Assembly (NCBI RefSeq): GCF_022815605.1
Contig: NZ_JALGRP010000009.1
Coordinates: 1-64,000, forward strand
DNA from: Microbacterium sp. VKM Ac-2923
GTDB taxonomy: Bacteria; Actinomycetota; Actinomycetes; Actinomycetales; Microbacteriaceae
DNA length: 64,000 bases
Reading direction: 5' to 3'
The notes beneath the pieces are model-generated. The model did no database searches. It was not told the DNA's origin and saw only the letters and a program-made list of their open reading frames with translations. Below, piece by piece: positions 45,557-53,571 of this stretch (position 1 is the first letter of the stretch; the number at the start of each line of letters is the position of its first letter). The position numbers were made by a program, and so were the translations under genes.

Positions 45557-46827
45557 CGGAAACCATCCCGCAGAGCTCCCCCGCGGCGCGCGAGGGGAGC
45601 CTGCGGATCGGTGTGCTCGTCGTCTGGCTGGTCGGGGTCGTCGCCTACGTCGTCTCGATCGTCAACCGCACCTCGCTCGCCGCCCTCGGGCTCGAGGCGG
45701 CCGACCGGTTCGCGATCACCGCGGCGACGTTGTCGCTGCTGGCCGTCGTGCAGCTCGCCGTCTACGGCCTGCTGCAGCTGCCGGTCGGGCTGCTGCTGGA
45801 CCGCTTCGGCGCGCGAGCCGTGCTCACCGTCGGCATGGTCGTGATGGCGGGTGCGCAGGTGCTGCTCGCCATCGCCCCGGGCGTGGAGATCGCCATCGTC
45901 GCGCGTCTGCTCATGGGCGCCGGCGAAGCGGCGATCTTCCCGGGGCTGCTGCGCGTCATCGGCATCCGCTTCCCCCGGCGCCTCGCGCCGGCCGCGGTGC
46001 AGATGACCGGGTTGACGGGCCAGTTCGGCCAGATCATCAGCGTGGTGCCCTTCGCGGCGCTCGTCGGGCTGTCGGGCTGGACCTCCGCCTTCCTCTCCCT
46101 GGCCGGAGTCACCGCGCTGGCGGCGGTACTGGTGGTGGTCGTCGTCCGCGAGCGTCGACCGGCCGTCACCGAGCACGCCCCCGTGCTGCGCGCCGTTCGC
46201 GAGGCGTGGCGCGCGCCGGGAACGCGGCTGGCGTTCTGGGTGCACTTCGTCACGTCGTTCTCGGGCAATGCCTTCGCCATCCTGTGGGGCTTCCCATTCC
46301 TCGTCGCCGGGCAGGGGCTGGATGCCGGCACCGCGGGGGCGCTGTTCTCGGTCTACGTGGTGGGGGGCATCGTCTTCGGGCCGCTGGTCGGGGCGGTGTC
46401 GGGTCGCTTTCCTCGCGCCCGCACCGCGCTCGTGCTGTCTCTCGTGGCGGTGCAGGCGGCGTCGTGGGCGTCGGTGCTCGCCTTCCCCGACCGCGCGCCG
46501 CTCGCCCTGCTCGTCCTGCTCGCCGTCGCCATGTGCGTCGGGGGTCCGGCCTCGATGGTCGCGTTCGACATCGTGCGCGATCACACCGTCCCGGCGCGGC
46601 TCAGCACCGCGACGGGCGTGGTCAACGGCGCCGGCTTCCTCTCCAGCATCCTGGTGATCCTGTCGATCGGCGCGGTGCTCACGCTGCAGACGGGGGGTGC
46701 GGAGTACTCCCCGGGGGCGTTCCGCCTCGCCGAACTGGTACAGGTGCCGTTCTGGCTGGTCGGTCTCGTGCTCGTGGTGCGCGCGCATCGCGCCGTGCGG
46801 GCGTCGATGCCCGCCGAGGAGCGCTGA
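45553..46827 (+). CDS. MFS transporter
   Basis: A 424-residue protein with about 12 membrane helices. The major-facilitator loop 2-3 signature is seen as LLDRFGARAVLTVGM, and a related motif (SGRFPRARTAL) appears in the second half. It is co-translated with the GH38 gene by an ATGA overlap, so its role is tied to the glycan locus: uptake of a released monosaccharide or export of an unused one. No close substrate family can be assigned by eye. Confidence 0.9.
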   Translation: MTETIPQSSPAAREGSLRIGVLVVWLVGVVAYVVSIVNRTSLAALGLEAADRFAITAATLSLLAVVQLAVYGLLQLPVGLLLDRFGARAVLTVGMVVMAGAQVLLAIAPGVEIAIVARLLMGAGEAAIFPGLLRVIGIRFPRRLAPAAVQMTGLTGQFGQIISVVPFAALVGLSGWTSAFLSLAGVTALAAVLVVVVVRERRPAVTEHAPVLRAVREAWRAPGTRLAFWVHFVTSFSGNAFAILWGFPFLVAGQGLDAGTAGALFSVYVVGGIVFGPLVGAVSGRFPRARTALVLSLVAVQAASWASVLAFPDRAPLALLVLLAVAMCVGGPASMVAFDIVRDHTVPARLSTATGVVNGAGFLSSILVILSIGAVLTLQTGGAEYSPGAFRLAELVQVPFWLVGLVLVVRAHRAVRASMPAEER

Positions 46828-46931
46828 GAGGCGCGGGCCAGCCGCCGCTGACGGGGGGCCGCCGCCCGGCGGGCGCGACCCCTCGGCAGTATCCCGATCG
46901 ACGCGGTGCGCCGCCCCGCCGGATCTGCGTG

Positions 46932-47303
46932 TCAGTTCAGCAGTTCGAGCCCGCTGAAGAAGCCGATCGAGATCGACAGGAGCGCGGCCGCCACCCCGGC
47001 GATGAATCCCGCGGCGGCGAGTTCGCGAGCCATCCGCGCGTTCAGGCTCAGGATGCCGAAGACCAGCGACACCCCCGCGAGCACCCACATGCTGATCTGG
47101 ATCGCCGCCAGGTTGTCGAGGTCGGAGATGGTGCTGGCGGTGACGACGAACAGGTACCACGCGATCACGACGATGCCCGAGAGCAGCGCGATGACCGATG
47201 CCACACGCAGGTCGCCCTTCGGCGTCGGCGGCGGGGGCGGTTCGTCGCGCGGGGGGACGTCGACCGCCGGTTCGAGCGAATCGGGGAGATCGTCGTCTGC
47301 CAT
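46932..47303 (-). CDS. small hypothetical membrane protein
   Basis: A 123-residue protein with an acidic, Pro-rich N-terminal tail of about 30 residues and three predicted membrane helices (about 33-55, 66-86 and 92-116). No family is recognised. It is convergent with the MFS gene and divergent from the DUF429 gene. The ATG lies 6 nt after a GAGGAT sequence that could be a weak leaderless -10 element. Confidence 0.7.
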   Translation of the reverse strand: MADDDLPDSLEPAVDVPPRDEPPPPPTPKGDLRVASVIALLSGIVVIAWYLFVVTASTISDLDNLAAIQISMWVLAGVSLVFGILSLNARMARELAAAGFIAGVAAALLSISIGFFSGLELLN

Positions 47304-47414
47304 GCCCCGATCCTCCCAGGTCGCGCGCGAGAGCGGGGGTGCATTGTCGGAGGGATGCCGATGTGCACCCCCGCTCCGCCCGCACCCGGCTCTCGTCGGC
47401 ATAGGCTCCTCCCG

Positions 47415-48167
47415 ATGAGAACCGTCGGAGTCGACCTCGCCGCCGGAGCCCCCGGCACCGCCCTCGCCGAGATCGTCTGGGCCGACGGTTCGGCGGTGCT
47501 GACGAGGCTGGAGGTGGGCATCGAGGATGCCGACATCGTGGCATCCGTCGCCCGCGGTGACGCGTGGCTGGGCATCGATTGTCCGCTCGGGTGGCCCGAC
47601 GCGTTCGTCGATTTCGTGCGGGCGCACCACGCGGACGTCGAGCCGTCGCTCGGCCCGGTCGAGGGGCACGCCGAGTGGCGCCGCCCGCTCGTCTACCGTC
47701 ACACCGACCACGTGGTGCGCGAGCGTATCGGCCGCTGGCCGTTGAGCGTCTCGACGGATCGCCTGGGCGTCACCGCGCTGCGGGGCGCGGGCCTGCTGCG
47801 ACGGCTCGCCGAGGTTGGCGTGGGCGTCGACCGCGCCGCCGAGGGGAAGCTCTTCGAGGTCTACCCCGGAGGGGCCCTGAGGCGGTGGGGTCTCGACACG
47901 ACGGGGTACCGCGTGGATGCCACGCGCCGCGCGACCCTGCTCGACTCCCTGCGGGAGCGCGCGCCCTGGTTCGACGTCGGCGCGTTCGGGCCCCGCGCCC
48001 TCGCGAAGGCCGATGCGTTCGATGCGGTGATCGCCGCCCTGGCCACGCGCGCCGGAGCGCTCGGGATGTTCGAGCGCCCGGCATCCGAGGTTCTCCCGAT
48101 CGCTCGCCGCGAGGGCTGGGTCGTGCTGCCCGAGGGGCCGCTCGAGGCGCTGGTCGCGCCGCACTGA
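47415..48167 (+). CDS. DUF429 family protein
   Basis: A 250-residue protein matching the DUF429 RNase H-like fold: it starts with RTVGVDLAAGAPGTALAEI, then WLGIDCPLGWPDAF, YRHTDHVVRERIG, and EVYPGGALRRWG. The conserved acidic residues of the family are in VGVDLA, GIDCP and KADAFDAVIAAL. Activity is unknown. A TAGGCT -10 element (47402-47407) lies 7 nt before the ATG, which suggests a leaderless transcript. Confidence 0.87.
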   Translation: MRTVGVDLAAGAPGTALAEIVWADGSAVLTRLEVGIEDADIVASVARGDAWLGIDCPLGWPDAFVDFVRAHHADVEPSLGPVEGHAEWRRPLVYRHTDHVVRERIGRWPLSVSTDRLGVTALRGAGLLRRLAEVGVGVDRAAEGKLFEVYPGGALRRWGLDTTGYRVDATRRATLLDSLRERAPWFDVGAFGPRALAKADAFDAVIAALATRAGALGMFERPASEVLPIARREGWVVLPEGPLEALVAPH

Positions 48168-48266
48168 CGGCTCGACGCCGAGGGAGAACGGTTCGCGACG
48201 GAGGGGGCGACCGCCGTCCGGAGCTGCCCGGCCCGCCGGCGACCGGCGGTGCGCGGCGCGGTCGAG

Positions 48267-48289
48267 TAAGGGCACCCTAAGATGAGCGG
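48267..48289 (+). promoter_or_regulatory. iron box and leaderless promoter of the DUF2470 gene
   Basis: TAAGGGCACCCTAA (48267-48280) fits the DtxR/IdeR half-site pattern TWAGG-N4-CCTWA. It overlaps TAAGAT (48278-48283), a -10 element that ends 6 nt before the GTG start. Iron-loaded repressor would cover the promoter. Confidence 0.7.
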
Positions 48290-48595
48290 GTGACCAACGC
48301 TTTCGACGACGCCACGCGCGCCGCGGTCCTCGCCCACATGAACGACGACCACCCCGCCGACAGCCTGCTCATCGTGCGCGCCTTCGGTCGCGACGACGCC
48401 GTCTCCGCGGCCATGACGGGTTTCGACTCCGAGGGCGGGGACTGGGTCGCGACGGACGCGGGCGGGCGGGATGTCGTCGTCCGGGTCCCCCGGCCCGCCG
48501 GCGCGATCTCGGAACGCCGGGAGGTGCGTCGCGAGATCGTCGCACTGTACGACGAGGCCTGCGCGCGCCGGGGTGAGACGCCCCGCCCGCACTGA
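48290..48595 (+). CDS. DUF2470 heme-utilisation-associated protein
   Basis: A 101-residue protein of the DUF2470 family, related to the C-terminal domain of HugZ-type heme-degrading proteins. The family segment VLAHMNDDHPADSLLIVRAF, with its histidines, is near the N-terminus. It stands 48 bp before the heme oxygenase gene and has its own iron box, so a role in heme iron handling is likely. The GTG start is fixed by the TAAGAT -10 element 6 nt upstream. Confidence 0.85.
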   Translation: MTNAFDDATRAAVLAHMNDDHPADSLLIVRAFGRDDAVSAAMTGFDSEGGDWVATDAGGRDVVVRVPRPAGAISERREVRREIVALYDEACARRGETPRPH

Positions 48596-48605
48596 CGGGA
48601 TCTTC

Positions 48606-48643
48606 AAGTTAGGTCACCCTAACTTTCTTTGTATGATGGCGTC
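48606..48643 (+). promoter_or_regulatory. iron box and leaderless promoter of the heme oxygenase gene
   Basis: AAGTTAGG (48606-48613) and CCTAACTT (48618-48625) are perfect 8-bp arms around TCAC, a strong DtxR/IdeR-type box. It overlaps the presumptive -35 (TTAGGT, 48609-48614). The -10 TATGAT (48632-48637) is 17 bp further and ends 6 nt before the ATG. Confidence 0.85.
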
Positions 48644-49297
48644 ATGACCGCCGTGATCCCTTTCTCCGCCGCCCTCCGGGACCGCTCGAAGAACGCCCAC
48701 TCGGGAAGCGAGGGCGCGGGATTCATGACGGACCTCATGAACGGTTCGGGCACACGCGACGACTACATCGCCCTCGTCGTCCAGCACTGGTTCATCTACC
48801 GGGCGCTGGAGGCGGCGACCGAGCGCATGCGGGTGGACCCCGTCGCAAGCGTGTTCATCAGCGACAAACTCACGCGCCTGCCCGCGCTCGAAGCCGACCT
48901 CGACTTCCTGATCGGGGGCGAGTGGCGTCGAAGCGTCGAGGCGCTCCCCACCACCCGGGCGTACGTGGCGCGCATCGAGCGCGTCGCGGCCACCTGGCCC
49001 GGCGGTTTCGTCGCGCACCACTACACGCGCTACCTCGGCGATCTGTCGGGCGGGATCCACATCGGCCGGCTCATGCAGCGACGGTTCGGATTCGAGACCA
49101 ACGGCATCGGGTTCTACCTCTTCGGCGACATCGCCGATCCCGCCGCCTTCAAAGACGTCTACCGCTCGCAGCTCGACGCCGCACCGTGGGACGACGCCGA
49201 GAAGGAGCGCGTCATCGACGAGGTGCTGGTGGCCTACCGCTTCAACACGGAGCTGTTCGTCGACCTCGCGCGCGCGAAAGCCGCTCAGGTGGCCTGA
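48644..49297 (+). CDS. hmuO: heme oxygenase (HmuO type)
   Basis: A 217-residue biliverdin-producing heme oxygenase that opens heme to release iron and CO. The proximal ligand is His19 in SKNAHSGSE, close to His20 of corynebacterial HmuO. The distal helix has the hallmark LGDLSGG. Length is normal for the family. The ATG at 48644 is preferred over an upstream one because it lies 6 nt after TATGAT. It would act on heme imported by HmuTUV under iron limitation. Confidence 0.95.
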   Translation: MTAVIPFSAALRDRSKNAHSGSEGAGFMTDLMNGSGTRDDYIALVVQHWFIYRALEAATERMRVDPVASVFISDKLTRLPALEADLDFLIGGEWRRSVEALPTTRAYVARIERVAATWPGGFVAHHYTRYLGDLSGGIHIGRLMQRRFGFETNGIGFYLFGDIADPAAFKDVYRSQLDAAPWDDAEKERVIDEVLVAYRFNTELFVDLARAKAAQVA

Positions 49298-49320
49298 GCG
49301 TCACCGGGGCGGGGGTGCCG

Positions 49321-49480
49321 CTCCCTTTCGCGGGGCGCTGCTCCCTTTCGCGGGGCGCTGCTCCGCCTCGCGGGGGTCGCGCGTCTGCCGTTCAGGCGGC
49401 CTGAGCATCACTGAGGGGGCTGCTCCGCCTCGCGGGGGTCGCGCGCCTGCCGTTCAGGTGGCCTGAGCGTCACCGGGACG
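49321..49480. repeat. direct repeats between hmuO and the DUF916 gene tails
   Basis: Two tandem 20-bp copies (49321-49340, 49341-49360) are followed by a 62-bp unit present twice (49357-49418 and 49419-49480) with only a few differences. The second copy contains the 3' end of the minus-strand DUF916 gene, and a piece of the same sequence (GTGGCCTGAGCGTCACCGGG) also forms the 3' end of hmuO. The tails of two convergent genes therefore appear duplicated. Confidence 0.8.
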
Positions 49481-50443
49481 CCTGCTCGCCCCGCGCCGGC
49501 GGATCACGAGCACGAGCACGACGGTGACCGCCGCGATGAGGACGACGAGGGCGTACAGGCTCCACGGCACGGCGGGGACCGCGAAGTCGACGACGACCTC
49601 ATCGACGGAGCCCGCTCCCAGCCCAACGCCCTCCGGCGCGACCCGCACCGAGCCGCTGATCCAGCCGATCGAGAACGCGGGGATGTCACGTGCGATCTCG
49701 ACGGTCGAGCCGGGAACGACCTCGCTCAGCTGGGCCGGCGGCGTCGAGGTGCCCAGGAGGCCGAGGGTTCCCGTGGTCGATACGGTCTCGGCTCCCGTGA
49801 CCCTGGTGTTGCCCGTGTTCTCGAGCGCGTAGCGGACGGTCAAGGTTCCGGCTGCGAACGGGTTCCACGTCGGGTGGTACTCCGCGCGCACCTCGCTCAC
49901 GGCCGCCGCGGGGGCGAGTTCGCCGGCCACGCGCAGGTTGATACGGGTCCCCAAGCGGCGGTCGACGGAGAGCGAGCTCGACGCGTCCGTGGTGGTGAGC
50001 GAAGTCACGATGCCCGCGGTGTGGTCGCCCGGGCGGGCGTCGGCGGGGACGCTGACGGTGAACGGGACGTCGGCGCTCTGGCCGGGGGCGAGTTGCAGCC
50101 CACCGGTGTCGACGCGGACCCACGTCCCGGCGCCCTGCGACGGGGTGCCGTCGACGAGGACGTCGATCTCGCCGCTGGACGCGGTGAAGGCGTCCGCGGC
50201 GTAGACGGCGAGGGGGAGCGGTTCGGTTCCCGTGTTGACCACGATCATCGTGTCGGCGAGCACGGTCCCGGGCTCGACGTCGTAGCTGAAGTTCGCGCGC
50301 CCGGCGCCGTTGCCGTTGTCGGCGGTCTGCACCGTCCACGCGACCCCGCCGTCTTCGGCGTGGGCGGAGGGAGGGGCGGCGCTCAGCAGAGCGATGAGGG
50401 CGGTGGTCAGGGCGAGGGCGGGGACTCGGCGGGTGAGGGGCAC
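49454..50443 (-). CDS. DUF916 (WxL peptidoglycan domain-like) surface protein
   Basis: A 329-residue secreted, membrane-anchored protein. It has a signal peptide (ending near AHA), a beta-rich domain similar to the DUF916/WxL-protein peptidoglycan domain (FSYDVEPGTVLADTMIVVNTG, DRRLGTRINLRVAG), a second sandwich domain, a C-terminal helix (about 290-312) and a basic tail. It lies 68 bp after the HtaA-like gene in the same direction, so it probably helps display or anchor the heme-capturing protein. The GTG start is chosen because the signal peptide begins there. Confidence 0.82.
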   Translation of the reverse strand: MPLTRRVPALALTTALIALLSAAPPSAHAEDGGVAWTVQTADNGNGAGRANFSYDVEPGTVLADTMIVVNTGTEPLPLAVYAADAFTASSGEIDVLVDGTPSQGAGTWVRVDTGGLQLAPGQSADVPFTVSVPADARPGDHTAGIVTSLTTTDASSSLSVDRRLGTRINLRVAGELAPAAAVSEVRAEYHPTWNPFAAGTLTVRYALENTGNTRVTGAETVSTTGTLGLLGTSTPPAQLSEVVPGSTVEIARDIPAFSIGWISGSVRVAPEGVGLGAGSVDEVVVDFAVPAVPWSLYALVVLIAAVTVVLVLVIRRRGASRRPGDAQAT

Positions 50444-50469
50444 GGCTGGTCTTTCGATTCGGGATGACG

Positions 50470-50501
50470 GATGGGGCCCCGGCGCGCGCCGGGACCCCAT
50501 C
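50470..50501 (-). other. 32-nt palindrome between htaA-like and DUF916 genes
   Basis: The 32 nt are self-complementary except for one mismatched pair (50477/50494) and leave no loop. It lies in the 68-bp gap inside a probable operon, so it may be an attenuator or mRNA-processing signal rather than a full terminator. Confidence 0.6.
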
Positions 50502-50511
50502 GAGGTGCGTC

Positions 50512-52331
50512 TTACTGCAGGGCGGTGATGGTCAGCTTGCTGGCGTAGTCCCCCGCGGTGGTGGTGCCGGGGATGACGAGGGAGAGATCGGCTCCCACCG
50601 TCGCGCTGACGGCGGAGGTCGACGAGGCGAGCACGCGGGAGGAGGCGAGACCCGCGCCACCGAGTCGCGTCGACGTCACCTCGGTGCCGCCGGTGACGGC
50701 ACCCGCCACGACCTTGGGCTTCCACCCCAGGTAACCGGCTGAGAACGAACCGCCGCCGGTCGAGGCGAAGTCGCCGGCCTGCCCGGAGATGCTCCACGTG
50801 AAGGGCGAGCTGCCGCCGGTGCGCGTGTCGGTCACGACGATGTTGGTCAGCGAACCGGTGGCGACGAAGTTCTCGCCCTCCTGCACGGCGGTGCCGAGGT
50901 TGGCGGGGGAGGTGCCCTCGAAGGCCCACCCGAACGAACCGGAGACCTCGTCCACCCAGGTGGGCACCTCGACGATGACGTCGGATGCCGTCGAGAACGC
51001 CAGCGGAGTGGAGGTCTCGAAGGGCGCGTACACCGTGCCGCTTCCGGCGTAGGTGTAGATGCCGAAGTTCCCCGCGGCGAGCTTCTGCGCCTCGGTGGTC
51101 GTCAGGGCGAGGTCGACCGAGAAGGTGCCGTCGGCACGGAGTTCGACGGCACCGGCGTTCGCGCCGCCCACGGTCGCCATGCTCGCGGCCGGGAGCGCCC
51201 ACTTCTGAGTGATGACGGACCGTGCCGAGCTCGCGGCCCCGGCGGACGGCTTCCAGACGTCGGCGAACTTGCCGAACACGACGTAGACGCCGCTGAACTG
51301 CCCCGCCAGGGGCGGGCGGACGCCGTTGGTGGCCGTGCCGGCCGGCAGGAACCCGCTGCCCGAGACGGTGACGGTCTGACCCTGCGTGAGGCCGGTCGTC
51401 TGCGAGACGGTCACCGTCGGCGCGGTCGTGACGGCGGCCGCGGTGTAGGCGACGGACAGCGCGCTGGCGGGCTTGCGGGCGTCCGCCGCGCCGCCGGAGG
51501 AGTACCAGTAGGAGCCCTGTCCGGTCTTGGCCTGGAAGTCCACGAAGGACTGCGGGAACGCCCCGGCGTTGGCGCCGGAGGTGACCTGCGCCACCCCGTC
51601 GGCGGGCGTGGTGATGGTGCGCCCGAGGTAGTCGGGGGTGACCGTGAACCCGGTCGGGGTGACGTCCACTCCGGTGAGGGTGGCGACGACGACGTCCTCG
51701 ACGGGGGTGAGGGTCTCGAACTTGTCCGGGTCGTCCATCGAAGTCCCGTAGCCGCCGAGGGTGGCCGTCACCGTTCCGGTCCCGTCCGCGGCGACCGTGA
51801 GCGTGGGGTCGGTGATCCAGGAGCGGGTCATCCCGGAGTAGAAGGCCGAGGTGAAGGTCCCGGTCCACTGGATGCGGCGGTGTTCGCCGAGACATCGACG
51901 GTGCCGGTCCCGCCCGAGATCTCGACGATGTGACCGGAGTTCAGGCCGTTGCCGGTCGTGATCGTCGTGCCGGCGGCGTCGGTGCGCAGTCCCGCGAAGG
52001 TCGCGGCGGCGTAGCTGCCGTCGGACTGGCGCTTCAAGATCTTGGTGTCGCCCTCGCTCTGCTTCCAGTTGGCCGAGGTGACGCGGTCCGCGGACGAGGT
52101 CGCGGTGACCACTCCCGCCGACAGCAGGTTGACCGTGCCCGGGGCGAAGGCGGCCGCGTTCGCCTCGGCGTTGATGCCCCAGCGGAAGACGGCGTCGTCG
52201 ATGGATGTCTCTGCGGCGTGCGCGGGCGCGGCGACGAGCGCACCCCCGAGGGTGAGTGCGGCGGCGGTGAGGCTTGCCGCCGCGACCACCCCGAAGCGCG
52301 TGCGCGGCGTGGATGAGGAGTCCACGTTCAT
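50512..52331 (-). pseudogene. htaA: HtaA-domain heme-binding surface protein, frameshifted
   Basis: The first 153 codons (from ATG 52331) encode a signal peptide and the first half of an HtaA domain (DDAVFRWGINAEANAAAF onward). Near 51875-51880 the frame is lost, and the rest of the same domain continues in the -1 frame (IQWTGTFTSAFYSGMTRSW, FPQSFVDFQAKTGQGSYWY), followed by an Ig-like and beta-rich region ending at 50512. Comparison with the intact paralog at 56805-58031 places the break inside the domain. Adding one C to a GCCGC run would restore a protein of about 606 residues. This is a real 1-nt deletion, a sequencing error or less likely programmed frameshifting. An intact product would bind heme at the surface. 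It is preceded by an iron box. Confidence 0.82.
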
Positions 52332-52397
52332 TCCCTTCTCCGCCTCCGTGATTCTCGACGGCAGGCGTCGACCGCACCCGATGGCGGGTGCAGGAAG

Positions 52398-52461
52398 GCA
52401 GGTTAGGCTTACCTAAGCACGATTCGGAAACTCCGGCAACGTTAAGGGTAGGCTTGCCTAA
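52398..52461. promoter_or_regulatory. two DtxR/IdeR iron boxes between htaA-like gene and hmuT
   Basis: GCAGGTTAGGCTTACCTAA (52398-52416) and TAAGGGTAGGCTTGCCTAA (52443-52461) each agree closely with the 19-bp DtxR consensus. Both contain (T)AGG-N4-CCTA. The first faces the leftward htaA-like gene and the second overlaps a likely TAGGCT -10 of hmuT, just before its TTGGAGG ribosome-binding site. They indicate iron repression of both arms. Confidence 0.88.
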
Positions 52462-52476
52462 CTTGGAGGTTCCCTC

Positions 52477-53571
52477 ATGACTCGTCGCGTCCCCCGTCCC
52501 CTCGCTGCGGCCGCCCTCGTCGCCGTCCTCGCGTGGGGGCTGACCGCCTGCAGCGGCGCCCTGTCGCCCGTCGGAGACGGGGCTGCGACCCCTCCGCTGG
52601 CGGAGGTCAGCCCGGTGGATGACCCGCTCGCCTGGGAGGGTCCGTCCACGGCCGTCGCCGCCTCCGCGGCGATCGACCCGATCATCGACGGAGCGCAGGC
52701 GCTGCCGGTGACGCTCACCGATTCGCAGGGCACCGAGGTCACCGTCACCGACGCGACCCGCATCCTCACGCTGGACATCTACGGGTCCCTCTCGCGGATC
52801 GTGTTCGAGCTCGGTCTCGGCGACGCCGTCGTCGCGCGCGACACCTCGAGCGGTTTCCCCGAGGCCGCCGCGCTCCCCGTGGTCACCGAGAACGGCCACG
52901 ACCTCAACGCCGAGGCGATCCTCGAGGCGGCACCCACCGTCATCCTGACCGACACCAGCCTCGGCCCCTGGGACACCGTGTTGCAGATGAGGGATGCCGG
53001 CATCCCCGTCGTCGTGGTGGACTCCCACCGTTCGCTGGAGTCGGTGGGATCGCTGATCGAGCAGGTCGGAACGGCCCTCGGCGTCCCCGAGCGGGCGGCG
53101 GCGCTGGCCGCGCGGAGCACGGATGCCGTGGCCGCGAAGCTCACGCAGATCGCCGCCGTCGCGCCCGTCGACCCCGCGCAGAAGCTGCGGATGATGTTCC
53201 TCTACGTGCGCGGTCAGTCCGGCGTCTACTACCTGTTCGGTGAGGAGTCCGGGGCGGACAGCCTCATCGAGGCACTCGGCGGCATCGACGTCGCCGGCGA
53301 GATCGGGTGGAAGGGGATGCGTCCCGTCACCGACGAGGCGCTCGTCGACGCCAACCCGGATCTGCTGATCATGATGACCAAGGGCCTCGAATCCGTCGGG
53401 GGAGTGGACGGCCTGGTCGAGCACCTCCCCGCCATCGCGCAGACCGACGCCGGGCGCCACCGCCGCATCGTCGACATGTCCGACACCACGGTGCTGAGCT
53501 TCGGCCCCGCGTCCGCCGAGGTGCTCGACGCGCTCGCCGTGGCCGTGTACGCCCCCGAGGCCTCCGGGTGA
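52477..53571 (+). CDS. hmuT: heme ABC transporter substrate-binding lipoprotein
   Basis: A 364-residue binding protein of the PeriBP/HmuT type. A lipoprotein signal ends in GLTAC. The mature domain has RILTLDIYGSLSRIVFELGLGD, a long connecting helix (about 190-235), and YVRGQSGVYYLFGEESGADSLI in the C-lobe. It would receive heme from HtaA-type surface proteins and pass it to HmuU. The ATG follows GGAGG, and the stop overlaps hmuU (GTGA). An iron box lies just upstream. Confidence 0.94.
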   Translation: MTRRVPRPLAAAALVAVLAWGLTACSGALSPVGDGAATPPLAEVSPVDDPLAWEGPSTAVAASAAIDPIIDGAQALPVTLTDSQGTEVTVTDATRILTLDIYGSLSRIVFELGLGDAVVARDTSSGFPEAAALPVVTENGHDLNAEAILEAAPTVILTDTSLGPWDTVLQMRDAGIPVVVVDSHRSLESVGSLIEQVGTALGVPERAAALAARSTDAVAAKLTQIAAVAPVDPAQKLRMMFLYVRGQSGVYYLFGEESGADSLIEALGGIDVAGEIGWKGMRPVTDEALVDANPDLLIMMTKGLESVGGVDGLVEHLPAIAQTDAGRHRRIVDMSDTTVLSFGPASAEVLDALAVAVYAPEASG

